Origin: Alloacidobacterium dinghuense
GTDB lineage: Bacteria > Acidobacteriota > Terriglobia > Terriglobales > Acidobacteriaceae
Assembly (NCBI RefSeq): GCF_014274465.1
Contig: NZ_CP060394.1
Coordinates: 6,200,001 to 6,264,000, forward strand
Reading direction: 5' to 3'
Length of the DNA: 64,000 bases
Shown here: in pieces, positions 24,394-32,967 of the stretch
How the letters are laid out: every line of letters begins with the position of its first letter
Position numbering within the stretch: position 1 is the first letter of the stretch
The notes under the pieces: model-generated
The model's database searches: none
Told to the model about the DNA's origin: nothing
Seen by the model: the letters and a program-made list of their open reading frames with translations, nothing else
Translations under genes and position numbers: made by a program

Positions 24394-26397
24394 TCAGATC
24401 TTCAATTCGGGGAATGCGGTGATGCGTAGTTTTGCGGCGGCGTAGGGGACGAGCGTTACTGTTTCTTCCGGCTGGTCGCAGGTGACAGGGCTTTGCGGGA
24501 CGGGGTTTGCTACTCCGTCTTCGGCGACCCACGCGGGAAGCTTGCGGGCTTTTACTTCGAGCTTTACTGGTGAAGCTTTGAGGGTGAATGGGCCTTCAGC
24601 CACGGGTAATTCTGTTGCTTTGATCTCGTCTGTTTTGACGGCGTAGTTCCATTGCGTGGTGGGGTAGACCTGCCAGTCGGCGGTCATGCCGCGGTCGCGC
24701 AGCTTGAGCCAGTCTTCTCCAATGGGGTAGGAAAAGACGAGCGGACCGCGCTCGAAGGCGATGGAGTTGTTGAAGCCTTTGTTGGCGCGCGCTTCGAGTG
24801 GGAGAGTGAGTTCAACGGTGTCGCCCTGCTTCCATGTGCGTTCGATTTTTGCGAAGGTTCCGGCTGGGGGGGATGGTTGTGACTGGCCATTGACGCGGAT
24901 GCCGGCATCCTTTGCCCATGCGGGGATACGCAATTGCAGCGGGAAGTTCAGGGCTTTCTCTGCATGGACCGCGATGCGGATCTTGTCACGGAATGGGTAT
25001 TCGGTTTGTTCTGTGATGCGAACGGGCGTGCTGCGAATCGTGGCTTGGACTTCGCTGGGCGCGTAGACGAGGGCGGCGATGCCGTCATCGCTGCTGGCCA
25101 TCCAGAGATTCGCGGTGAGCTTGGGCCAGCCCTGATGGAAATTTGCTGCGCAGCAACCGAAGTTAGGTTCGAGTCCAAAGAGATTGGATTCGGGGCCATC
25201 GGTGGTCCACGGCTTGTGGTTGAGGCTGCACTGGACCTGATTCGGTTGCTGATTGTATTGGTGCGCCCACATGTCATCGGTGAAGGTGCCTGGCAGGCAG
25301 TTGTAGGCGAGGCGTTCAAGTCGGTCTCCGAGTATCGGAGTGCCCATTACTGCGAGCGCCACTTCGAGCGAGTACATCATCTCGACCACGGTGCAGAGTT
25401 CTGTGCCCTGCGACGGGTTTGGTCCGGCGAGATGCTCATCGGCAGAGAAGATGCCGTTGGGCAGGCCGTGATAGCGGTCGAGTTCGGCGAGTTGATGCAT
25501 GAGCGCGTTGCGGTCGGTGTTGTTTCCGCTGAGAAGTGACCAGACGGGCGAGGCCTTGAGCGCCATGGCATTGTTAACGCCGTGCGTGGCGAGTGCCGTA
25601 TCGCTGAGTCCCTTGTGCTCGTCGAGCTTGATGAATTCCCGCGTGATGCGATGGGTGTATTGGAAGTTGGCGAATTCGGCTTGCCAGTCGTATCCCTGCT
25701 GATGGAGAAGCTTCGCGAGTTCGATGAGCTTGGGGTCGCCGGTGCGGTTGTAGAGCCAGAGCACGCTCAGGACTTCGTCATGCCAGCGGAACTTGCCCCA
25801 GTCTCGCAAGGGACGCGTAGACAGTTGCGAGATCTGGTATGAGAAGTAGCGCTGCATGAAGGGGATGACGCGCGAGTCGCCCGTTGCTTCCTGATATTGC
25901 GTGAGCGCTTTGAGTATGACCATGCGCGGCCACCAGTCGTCATTGGAGCGCGGGCCGATCATGCCGTTGGGCTGCTGGTTGTTGAGTGTCCAGTCGATGT
26001 ATTTCTGAGCTTTAGCCTTGAGACGGGCATCGTCGAGCTGATATGCAAGCGGGACGAGACCGTCGAGGTAGTAGGGACCGCGCTCCCAGGATTCGCCGGT
26101 GCCGCCGAGCCAGCCGGAGTTTGGGCCTACGTCGGCCCAGGTTTCGTCGAGATGGCCGCCGAGTCCATTGCCTTGAATTTGTAACTGTGCGCGTAACCAT
26201 CCTGCAGGTCTGATGGCGCCGAGCGGCAGTGGGTCGAAAGTGTTGGGTGTGAGTGGAGCGCGGTTTTTTACTGCGTTGTCTGTCGGGCCTGTGGCTGGGA
26301 AGCCGAATGCGCGTGTGTTTGCTGCGAGAGCTGCTGCGGCGCTGAGTTGCTTGCAGAAGGCTCTGCGATTGATGAACCAGTCGGACTCTGACTTCAA
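24394..26397 (-). CDS. GH127-family glycosidase (beta-L-arabinofuranosidase-like, DUF1680)
   Basis: A 667-residue exported glycosidase. A twin-arginine-like signal (INRRAFCKQLSAAAALAANT) starts the protein. The (alpha/alpha)6 barrel includes YYLDGLVPLAYQLDD, GTELCTVVEMMYSLEVAL (the Cys-Glu region) and EPNFGCCAANFHQGWPKLT, whose Cys pair matches the zinc-bound catalytic Cys of GH127. A beta-sandwich completes the protein. Substrates in the family are beta-L-arabinofuranosides in plant glycans. It sits at the end of the uronate cluster, consistent with use of pectin or arabinan side chains. Confidence 0.88.
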   Translation of the reverse strand: MKSESDWFINRRAFCKQLSAAAALAANTRAFGFPATGPTDNAVKNRAPLTPNTFDPLPLGAIRPAGWLRAQLQIQGNGLGGHLDETWADVGPNSGWLGGTGESWERGPYYLDGLVPLAYQLDDARLKAKAQKYIDWTLNNQQPNGMIGPRSNDDWWPRMVILKALTQYQEATGDSRVIPFMQRYFSYQISQLSTRPLRDWGKFRWHDEVLSVLWLYNRTGDPKLIELAKLLHQQGYDWQAEFANFQYTHRITREFIKLDEHKGLSDTALATHGVNNAMALKASPVWSLLSGNNTDRNALMHQLAELDRYHGLPNGIFSADEHLAGPNPSQGTELCTVVEMMYSLEVALAVMGTPILGDRLERLAYNCLPGTFTDDMWAHQYNQQPNQVQCSLNHKPWTTDGPESNLFGLEPNFGCCAANFHQGWPKLTANLWMASSDDGIAALVYAPSEVQATIRSTPVRITEQTEYPFRDKIRIAVHAEKALNFPLQLRIPAWAKDAGIRVNGQSQPSPPAGTFAKIERTWKQGDTVELTLPLEARANKGFNNSIAFERGPLVFSYPIGEDWLKLRDRGMTADWQVYPTTQWNYAVKTDEIKATELPVAEGPFTLKASPVKLEVKARKLPAWVAEDGVANPVPQSPVTCDQPEETVTLVPYAAAKLRITAFPELKI

Positions 26398-26477
26398 AGC
26401 TTGCTCCAGGAAAATAAAATCTGGAGGTATGGTAAGCGATCACATGTGTTGTCGGTATGAACCAGATGGACTATGCG

Positions 26478-27695
26478 CTAACTTCCTGCACGCCAAGGAG
26501 AGATGGTATTCCAGTGTTGGAGTTGTTCGGTTGCCCAGGCTGGAGTCTTATCTTTGTGGCAGGTGTTGCAGGCATTTGGAATGCCGAATTGTTCTGTCAT
26601 TTTCGGCCAGATGAAGTTAAAGGTGTGACTGCTGACGAACTGACCTTTGATAGTGACTTCGATCTTCGGCATGTGGCAGGCTGCGCACTGGCTTCCAGCG
26701 CTGGTTTCGGCATGATGCGTATGTTCGGCGACTGATGTTTTCAAGCCTGCCGGATTTTCTTTGGTGTGACAGCCGAGGCAGAGTTCGTTTCCGGTAGCGA
26801 TGAGGTTGGAGGGATTGTCACTGCTGTGAACGTCGTGGCAATCGAAGCAGCGCAGGCCACGGTGATACATGTTGCTGTGGATGAAGTCGTTGCCCTGCAT
26901 GCGGTTTTTGTGTGCGGTGCCGTCGGGGAAGTAGTAGAAGTCCTGCGTGCCGAGCTTTGATTCTTCGAGACGCCAGTAGTCGGAGAGGCGTTGTCCGGGA
27001 AGGTAGCCTACGGGCCAGTCGTAATACTTTCCTTCGATGGTTTCCTGCAGGGGGCGTCCCTGTGTGTGGCACTGCATGCAGACATCGGTTCCACGTACGT
27101 TGTCGAGGTTTCGCGGATTGACGATGTTGTCTTTTGTCGGGTGCAGGACGTGGTCGCTGCCGGGGCCGTGGCATTTCTCGCAGCCCACGTTCCATTCGGT
27201 GACTTGTTTGGTCTCGATGTTGTAGTTGACGGAGTGGCAGCCGTCGCAGAGCGGACCTGTAGGCCGATCGAAGTTGCTGTCGGGATAGTAGGCGGCCCAC
27301 CAGTCAGTTCCTTTCTCTACGTGAAAAGGCAGCCACTTCTTTTGTGCGATGTCCCATTGCGCGGGCAGAACGTAGTACTCATCGCCGCGACGGGTGAAGT
27401 AACGCTGCTTCCAGCGGCTGCCGTAAACGAAGGCGACATCTTTCAGGTCGAAAGTACGCACGGGGTCGGGATGGGTGAAATCGCCGAGAAGAGCTTCAGG
27501 GTGTTTGGCGGGATCACGCACGACGTTGGCCATGCGCGTTTTCGACCAGCTGGCGTAGATTTGCTCGTGGCACTTGCGGCATTGTTCGGAGCCGACGAAC
27601 GTGGCCTTGGTAGAAGTTTGAGCGCTGACGTGCAAAAGCGGTAGGAACAAAAAGATGCAGAGAAGAAATTCCGAGTGGAACCGGCTTCTGAACAT
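26478..27695 (-). CDS. Exported octaheme c-type cytochrome (cytochrome c554-like)
   Basis: A 405-residue periplasmic protein with a signal peptide (residues 1-25, ending HVSAQ). Eight CxxCH haem sites are readable in order: CRKCH, CDGCH, CEKCH, CMQCH, CFDCH, CLGCH, CAACH and CNTCH. The layout resembles the cytochrome c554 family; larger relatives continue into TPR repeats, which are absent here. It would carry electrons in the periplasm. It lies between the GH127 gene and the SDR gene on the same strand, 25 bp from the latter, so it may share their mRNA. Confidence 0.88.
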   Translation of the reverse strand: MFRSRFHSEFLLCIFLFLPLLHVSAQTSTKATFVGSEQCRKCHEQIYASWSKTRMANVVRDPAKHPEALLGDFTHPDPVRTFDLKDVAFVYGSRWKQRYFTRRGDEYYVLPAQWDIAQKKWLPFHVEKGTDWWAAYYPDSNFDRPTGPLCDGCHSVNYNIETKQVTEWNVGCEKCHGPGSDHVLHPTKDNIVNPRNLDNVRGTDVCMQCHTQGRPLQETIEGKYYDWPVGYLPGQRLSDYWRLEESKLGTQDFYYFPDGTAHKNRMQGNDFIHSNMYHRGLRCFDCHDVHSSDNPSNLIATGNELCLGCHTKENPAGLKTSVAEHTHHAETSAGSQCAACHMPKIEVTIKGQFVSSHTFNFIWPKMTEQFGIPNACNTCHKDKTPAWATEQLQHWNTISPWRAGS

Positions 27696-27720
27696 GAAGA
27701 GTGGTCGCCTTAGTGTGATG

Positions 27721-28494
27721 TTACTGGTTCACACCACTGGCGAGAAAGCCGCCGTCGACAACTAATGTTTGTCCGGTTACATACGACGCTCCATCGGATG
27801 AAAGAAAGATGGCAGCACCGACGACTTCTTCTGTTTTTCCGAAGCGGCCCATGGGGGTCCGCATAAGGAGTTCCTTGCCGCGTGGCGTGCTGTCGAGAAG
27901 TTCGGCGTTGAGTGCGGTGCGGAAGACTCCCGGGGCGATGGCATTGACACAGACGCCGTGTTTCGACCACTCGACGGCGAGTGAGCGCGTAAGCGACGCG
28001 ACGGCGGCTTTGCTGGCGGCATAGGCGGCGACTTCATTCAGTGCGACGAAGGTGTTGAGCGAGGCGATGTTGATGATGCGTCCGTAGCCGCGGTCGAGCA
28101 TGTGCTTGCCAAAGATCTGGCAGGCGCGCAGAGTTCCAGTGAGGTTGGTGTCCATAATGCTCTGCCACTCTTCTTCCGGAAAGGTGAGCGTAGGCGCGCG
28201 CTTGATCTTTCCTGCGCAGTTGATGAGGATGTCGACTTTCTCGAAATGCTTGAGGGTCTCGACGAGGAGGTTTTCGAGCGAGGCGCGTTCTGCTACGTCA
28301 GAGGTGACGCGCAGGGTGCGCTTGCCTTTGGCTTCGATGGCGGCGGCGGTTTCTTCGACCTGCTCTTTGCGGCGCGCGGAAGCGATGACGTTGGCTCCGG
28401 CGTCGGCGAGGCCGAGGCTGAGGGCACGGCCGATGCCGGATGTTCCGCCAACGATGACGGCTGTTTTTCCTTCGAGGCTGAGTGGGTGGGACAC
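27721..28494 (-). CDS. SDR-family dehydrogenase, sugar-acid type (KduD/gluconate 5-dehydrogenase-like)
   Basis: A 257-residue NAD(P)-dependent Rossmann enzyme. The nucleotide loop is GGTSGIG (residues 16-22); the catalytic Ser lies in NIASLNT and the Tyr-x3-Lys in YAASKAAV. The overall sequence is nearest to 2-deoxy-D-gluconate 3-dehydrogenase and gluconate 5-dehydrogenase. In this cluster it probably oxidises or reduces a uronate-derived keto acid or aldonate, a job done by UxuB/UxaB (a different family) in E. coli. The exact substrate is inference. Confidence 0.85.
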   Translation of the reverse strand: MSHPLSLEGKTAVIVGGTSGIGRALSLGLADAGANVIASARRKEQVEETAAAIEAKGKRTLRVTSDVAERASLENLLVETLKHFEKVDILINCAGKIKRAPTLTFPEEEWQSIMDTNLTGTLRACQIFGKHMLDRGYGRIINIASLNTFVALNEVAAYAASKAAVASLTRSLAVEWSKHGVCVNAIAPGVFRTALNAELLDSTPRGKELLMRTPMGRFGKTEEVVGAAIFLSSDGASYVTGQTLVVDGGFLASGVNQ

Positions 28495-28504
28495 TTATTT
28501 TTCG

Positions 28505-28571
28505 TACCTCAGGGCTGAAGCCCCTTTTCATTTTGATTTTTATTGCGAGGGCTAAAGCCCTCGCCTACCTC
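28505..28571. repeat. GGGCTAAAGCCC repeat element, copy 1
   Basis: TACCTC is followed by GGGCTGAAGCCCC, an A/T-rich spacer and the perfect palindrome GCGAGGGCTAAAGCCCTCGC (28545-28564), then CTACCTC. The same composite structure recurs at 29884 in the next intergenic gap. Confidence 0.8.
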
Positions 28572-28572
28572 A

Positions 28573-29844
28573 TCAAGTGAAGTGGCCTTTGTAGGCCCAG
28601 AGACCGAGGCCGGGATTTGAGATGAAGAAAATTTCTTCGCCGTTGACGGTGTTGTAGCCGTTCGCGAGTTTCGTCGGATCGTAGCGCCCGGTCATGGTGG
28701 CGAGGTCGGCGTAGCGGAAGCCTACGCTCTCGATTTCCTGTTGCGTGAGCGAGCCGGGGCAGTAGGTGATGTTGAAGCGCCCTTCCGACGAGCCGTGGAT
28801 GAGGTGCGCGGCGGCGCTCAGGTCAGATGCGAGGTCGGGATGCTTCTCGACGGCTTCAAGTGTGGATGGCGTGCCGCGGTATCCGTACTTGCGGATGAGC
28901 GCGTCGATGGTTTTGTCTTCGCCGAATTCTTTCACTCCGGGTGCGAGGACGATGAGTTCGCCGCCATCGGCTAATGCCATACGCGTGCGGTAGACGGCTT
29001 TGTTACCGAGCCACGTGCTTTTGAATTCCTGCGGTTCAAGATAGACGACGGCTTTCTGGATGGAGCGGTCGAGCATTTCGAAGTTGACTTCGAGGCTCAG
29101 ATCGGCGGCGCGGTGGAAGCACTCGACATCGTCGCCGACGAAGAGTCCGCGCACGGCTAGTCGGCCTTGCGCGTTGCGGCCGACGACGGTGTGCACGTAG
29201 ACGATGGGTATGTTTTTCAGGAACTTGTCGGAGGCGTAATTGAGCACTTCGCGCACGGGATTATGGGCGCGACCCATGATGCGTTCCATGCCGTAGACTG
29301 CGCCGAGATAATGGCTGCGGTTGATGCTTTCGCGGCCGCCGGTTCCGATGAGGATGTTCTTGTTGTAGTTGGCCATGCCGATAACTTCATGCGGCACGAC
29401 CTGTCCAATGGAGAGCACGAGATCGAAGCCGCCACGAACGATGAGACGATTGACCTGCGCGGGCCATGCATAGTTGAGTTTGCCTTCCGATTGTTGGTAA
29501 ATATATTCGGCGGGGACTTCGCCCAGCGTTTCGACATCGGTGCGCCAGTTGTGGACGCGGAAGAGCGAGTGCGGCACTTCGCCGAACATCCGCGTGAGGC
29601 TTGCGGGTGACATGGCGGAGTGGGTGCCGAGCGCGGGGAGAATGGCTTCGAGTTTGTCTCCGTAGTACTCATAGGCGTAGCGGGTGATGTCGCCTGCGCG
29701 GGAGTGGGCGCGGGTTTGATCGGGCGGTACGACGAGGACGCGCTTGCGTGCGCCGATCGCGTCGAGTGCCTGAAAGAGCAGTTCGCGGAGTTGGTCTGGT
29801 GCGAGTTCTGTGGTGCTGCTTCCGGTGCTTAGATAGAGGCTCAT
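28573..29844 (-). CDS. LarA-like nickel-pincer racemase/epimerase (DUF2088)
   Basis: A 423-residue member of the lactate racemase family. PPDQTRAH (residues 40-47) matches the family D-x-T-R motif. In GQVVPHEVIG...NYNKN...NRSHYL, H152, K162 and H178 have the same spacing (10 and 16) as His174, Lys184 and His200 of Lactobacillus LarA, where Lys184 holds the nickel-pincer nucleotide and His200 binds nickel. GTHSAM (H75) may supply the second catalytic His. LarA relatives epimerise 2-hydroxy acids, including aldonates. Neighbouring uronate genes suggest a sugar acid such as mannonate or altronate. Pincer-synthesis genes larBCE are not in the window. Confidence 0.8.
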   Translation of the reverse strand: MSLYLSTGSSTTELAPDQLRELLFQALDAIGARKRVLVVPPDQTRAHSRAGDITRYAYEYYGDKLEAILPALGTHSAMSPASLTRMFGEVPHSLFRVHNWRTDVETLGEVPAEYIYQQSEGKLNYAWPAQVNRLIVRGGFDLVLSIGQVVPHEVIGMANYNKNILIGTGGRESINRSHYLGAVYGMERIMGRAHNPVREVLNYASDKFLKNIPIVYVHTVVGRNAQGRLAVRGLFVGDDVECFHRAADLSLEVNFEMLDRSIQKAVVYLEPQEFKSTWLGNKAVYRTRMALADGGELIVLAPGVKEFGEDKTIDALIRKYGYRGTPSTLEAVEKHPDLASDLSAAAHLIHGSSEGRFNITYCPGSLTQQEIESVGFRYADLATMTGRYDPTKLANGYNTVNGEEIFFISNPGLGLWAYKGHFT

Positions 29845-29883
29845 GCGTTATTGCAAGTTTACGCTGGTACGACCACGCTGTTT

Positions 29884-29950
29884 TACCTCAGCGGCTAAAG
29901 CCGCTTTCTGCTGCTGATTTTTGTGCGAGAGCCGAAGCCCTGCCTACCTC
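29884..29950. repeat. GGGCTAAAGCCC repeat element, copy 2
   Basis: TACCTC then the perfect palindrome AGCGGCTAAAGCCGCT (29890-29905), a spacer, a decayed GAGAGCCGAAGCCCTG and CCTACCTC. Same organisation as copy 1. Confidence 0.8.
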
Positions 29951-29965
29951 TCTTTCTAAGGCTCC

Positions 29966-31282
29966 TTATGCCGGGACTTCGATTTTCTTCAGTCCGGGTG
30001 CGAGTGTGCGGAGGACGAGCAAGGCAATGAGGTAGGCGCTGGCCGCGATTCCGAATAAAGACGAGTAGCTGTGGGTGATCTCGAGTATCCAGCCTGTGCT
30101 GAGGGAAAAGAGCACTCCGCCGACTGAACCGGCCATGCCTCCGATGCCGACGACTGCGCCTACGGCGCTCTTGGGGAACATGTCAGACGCGGTGGTGAAG
30201 AGGTTGGCGGACCATCCCTGATGCGCGGCTGCGGCGAGGCTGAGCAGGCCGACGGCGACCCATTCGGAATCCGTTCGGCTTGCGAAGAAAATGGGCGTCA
30301 CCATGCAGGCGAAGAGCAGCATGGTCGTGAGACGGGCCTTGATCATCGATGTGCCGGTGCGATTGAAGAGTGCGGGGAGCCATCCGCCGCCGATGCTTCC
30401 GACCGCCGATGCGTTGTAGACGATGATGAGCGGCAAGCCGAGGTGCGTGAGTCCGAGATGGAAGCGGGCGTCGAAGAATTTCGGCAGCCAGTAGAGATAG
30501 AACCACCAGATAGGGTCGGTAAGAAATTTCGCCAGAGAAAATGCCCACGTCTGGCGATAGCCGATGATTTTGCTCCAGGGGATTTTCGCGACCGACTGCG
30601 GCGGGTCGCTGTTGATCTTGTCGAGTTCAGACTGGCTGACTTTGGGGTGATCGGATGGCTTGCGATAGTGGGTGAGCCACCAGACGATCCACGCGGCGCT
30701 GAAGGCTCCGGTGATCAGGAATGAGGCGCGCCACCCGTAACGAATTGTGACCCAGGGCACGATGGCGGGCGCGAGGATCGCGCCCAGATTCGTACCGGAG
30801 TTGAAGATTCCAGTCGCGAGAGAGCGCTCGCCTTGCGGGAACCATTCGGCGGTAGTTTTGATGGCGGCGGGAAAATTGCCGGATTCGCCGAGGCCGAGGA
30901 AGAAGCGCGCCACGCCGAATCCAAATGCGGAGTGGGCAAGGGAGTGGGCCATGGCGGAGATGCTCCAGATGCCCATGACGATGGCATAGCCGATGCGCGT
31001 GCCGAAGCGATCCACCATTTGTCCGGCGAGGATGAGGCCGACGGCGTAGGCGAACTGGAAGGCGCTGACGATATAGCCATACTGCGCCTCTGTCCAGCCG
31101 ATGCTGTGCTGGAGCGTGGGGGCGAGGATGCCGAGGACCTGACGGTCCATGTAGTTGATGGAGGTCGCGGCGAAGAGCAGGGCGCAGATGGTCCAGCGCG
31201 TGTGGCTACTGACTGGGCGGGACACGATGAGGTCGTCGGCCAGCGCTGGTTCGATCGAGTTGCCGGAGGCAGTCAAGTTCAA
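29966..31282 (-). CDS. MFS hexuronate transporter (ExuT-like)
   Basis: A 438-residue carrier with 12 predicted membrane helices. The first reads WTICALLFAATSINYMDRQV, the ACS-family N-terminus shared with ExuT and GudP, followed by the DRFGTRIGYAI loop and ARFFLGLGESGNFPAAIK. ACS carriers import organic anions with protons. Lying between uxaC and the LarA-like gene on the same strand, it most likely brings in glucuronate or galacturonate. Confidence 0.88.
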   Translation of the reverse strand: MNLTASGNSIEPALADDLIVSRPVSSHTRWTICALLFAATSINYMDRQVLGILAPTLQHSIGWTEAQYGYIVSAFQFAYAVGLILAGQMVDRFGTRIGYAIVMGIWSISAMAHSLAHSAFGFGVARFFLGLGESGNFPAAIKTTAEWFPQGERSLATGIFNSGTNLGAILAPAIVPWVTIRYGWRASFLITGAFSAAWIVWWLTHYRKPSDHPKVSQSELDKINSDPPQSVAKIPWSKIIGYRQTWAFSLAKFLTDPIWWFYLYWLPKFFDARFHLGLTHLGLPLIIVYNASAVGSIGGGWLPALFNRTGTSMIKARLTTMLLFACMVTPIFFASRTDSEWVAVGLLSLAAAAHQGWSANLFTTASDMFPKSAVGAVVGIGGMAGSVGGVLFSLSTGWILEITHSYSSLFGIAASAYLIALLVLRTLAPGLKKIEVPA

Positions 31283-31365
31283 CTTCTTTCGCGCGCCAAA
31301 ATTCGTTTCGCTTGGTTATATCTTCGCAGCTATTCCGTAGGCAAGACGCATGCCCCGTATTGTCT

Positions 31366-32775
31366 CTACAGACGGTATGCTTTGCGGACGAGGTTTATTG
31401 TCAGATCCTGTGCCAGATCGAATGCTTCGTCTTCATCGATGCGGTGCTCGGCAACGAGTCGGGCGAGGTAGTTGCAGTCGATGCGGCGGGCTACGTCATG
31501 GCGTGCCGGGATGGAGAGAAATGCGCGCGTGTCGTCATTGAAGCCGACGGTGTTGTAGAAGCCGGCGGTCTCGGTTGCCAATTCGCGGAAGCGGAGCATG
31601 CCTTCGGGGCTGTCAAAGAACCACCACGGCGGGCCGAGGCGCAGGCACGGATAGTGCCCTGCGAGCGGTGCGAGTTCGCGGCTGAAAGTGGATTCGTCGA
31701 GCGTGAAGAGGATGAAGGTGAAGGACGGCTCGTTGCCGAAGAGGTCGAGGAGTGGTTTGAGTCCGTGGACGTAGTCGGTTCGCGTGGGGATGTCGGCTCC
31801 GGAGTCACGACCGAATTGCTCGAAGACCTTTTGGTTGTGGTTGCGGAAGCTTCCGGGGTGAAGCTGCATCACCAAACCGTCGTCTATACTCATGCGCGCC
31901 ATTTCCGTCAGCATCTGTGCGCGGAAGAGTTCCTGCTGCTCGGGGCTTGAGTTGCCTGAGAGGGTTGCTGCGAAGAGTTTTTCTGACTCCTGTGGGCTGA
32001 GGTTTGCTGTGTTGGCAGTGGGGTGGCCGTGGTCGGTGGCTGTGGCGCCGAGCGATTTGAAGCGCTGACGAGTTTTGCGCAGGCCGTTGAGGTAGCCGGG
32101 CCATGTGCTCGTGTCTTCGCCAGTCTGATCGCCGAGCTTCCCGATGTTTTCGCGGAAGCCTTGGAATGCCGGATCGACTACGGAGTCCGGGCGGAAAGTT
32201 GGGAGAATGCGGGCTTTCCAGTTTGATTCGCGGATGGCCTGGTGGTGTTCAAGTGAGTCGAGTGGTGAATCGGTGGTTGAGAGGGCTTCGAGGTGGAAGC
32301 GCTCGTAGAGGGCGCGTGGGAGGAATTCGGGCTGCTGGAGTTTTTCTGCGATGACGTCGAAGTAATGATCCGCAGTGGCGGCTGAGATGCGCTGGTCGAG
32401 GCCGAAGAGGATTTCGAATTCGTAGTCGAGCCAGATGCGCGTGGGTGTGCCGCTGAAGAGGTGATAGTGCTCAGCAAAGATGCGCCAGACTTTGCGCGAG
32501 TCGATTTTGTACGAGTCGGGAGCGCCGGTCTGGCGGATCCCGAGCTCGTGCATCGAGACGCCCTGACTGTAGAGCATCCGGTAGATGTAGTGATCGGGCA
32601 GGATGAGGAGTTGTGCCGGATCGGGAAACGGATCGTTCTTTGCGAACCATGCTGCTTCGGTGTGGCCGTGCGGGCTGATGATGGGCAAATCGCTGATCGA
32701 TGCGTAGAGACGACGCGCGATGGCGCGGGTTCCGGGGTCAGCGGGAAAGAGCCGGTCTGGATGAAGGATGGCCAA
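31366..32775 (-). CDS. uxaC: Uronate isomerase
   Basis: A 469-residue enzyme that converts D-glucuronate to D-fructuronate and D-galacturonate to D-tagaturonate. It has the family N-terminus (HPDRLFPADPGTRAIARRLY), the metal-binding ISPHGHTE, and the conserved tail NDDTRAFLSIPARHDVARRI. It is the first gene of the leftward cluster, transcribed from the region shared with the GntR regulator. The next steps (UxuAB or UxaAB) are not found here, so the route continues elsewhere or by the SDR and LarA-like enzymes. Confidence 0.96.
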   Translation of the reverse strand: MAILHPDRLFPADPGTRAIARRLYASISDLPIISPHGHTEAAWFAKNDPFPDPAQLLILPDHYIYRMLYSQGVSMHELGIRQTGAPDSYKIDSRKVWRIFAEHYHLFSGTPTRIWLDYEFEILFGLDQRISAATADHYFDVIAEKLQQPEFLPRALYERFHLEALSTTDSPLDSLEHHQAIRESNWKARILPTFRPDSVVDPAFQGFRENIGKLGDQTGEDTSTWPGYLNGLRKTRQRFKSLGATATDHGHPTANTANLSPQESEKLFAATLSGNSSPEQQELFRAQMLTEMARMSIDDGLVMQLHPGSFRNHNQKVFEQFGRDSGADIPTRTDYVHGLKPLLDLFGNEPSFTFILFTLDESTFSRELAPLAGHYPCLRLGPPWWFFDSPEGMLRFRELATETAGFYNTVGFNDDTRAFLSIPARHDVARRIDCNYLARLVAEHRIDEDEAFDLAQDLTINLVRKAYRL

Positions 32776-32868
32776 GTGTGAAGACTCCTGAGTGCTGGTT
32801 TGGGATCGGGTTTCGGAGCCCGGTACGCTATTCGAAATCTGGAATCACGATCATAGTAAGGCCAATGA

Positions 32869-32896
32869 TGTGGTCAGACCACAGTAGACCAGTCTA
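32869..32896. promoter_or_regulatory. FadR/GntR-type operators between uxaC and the GntR gene
   Basis: TGTGGTCAGACCACA (32869-32883) is a perfect odd-centred palindrome containing TGGTC-N-GACCA, the form bound by FadR-subfamily GntR regulators. Next to it, TAGAC-CA-GTCTA (32885-32896) is a second palindrome. They sit in the divergent promoter region, so one regulator could control both directions. Confidence 0.7.
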
Positions 32897-32967
32897 GCCT
32901 CATCCAAGGGATTTTGGTCAAGGGCAAAAACTAGGGCGCAAAGCATGCGGGCAATGCTAAGCTCTGC

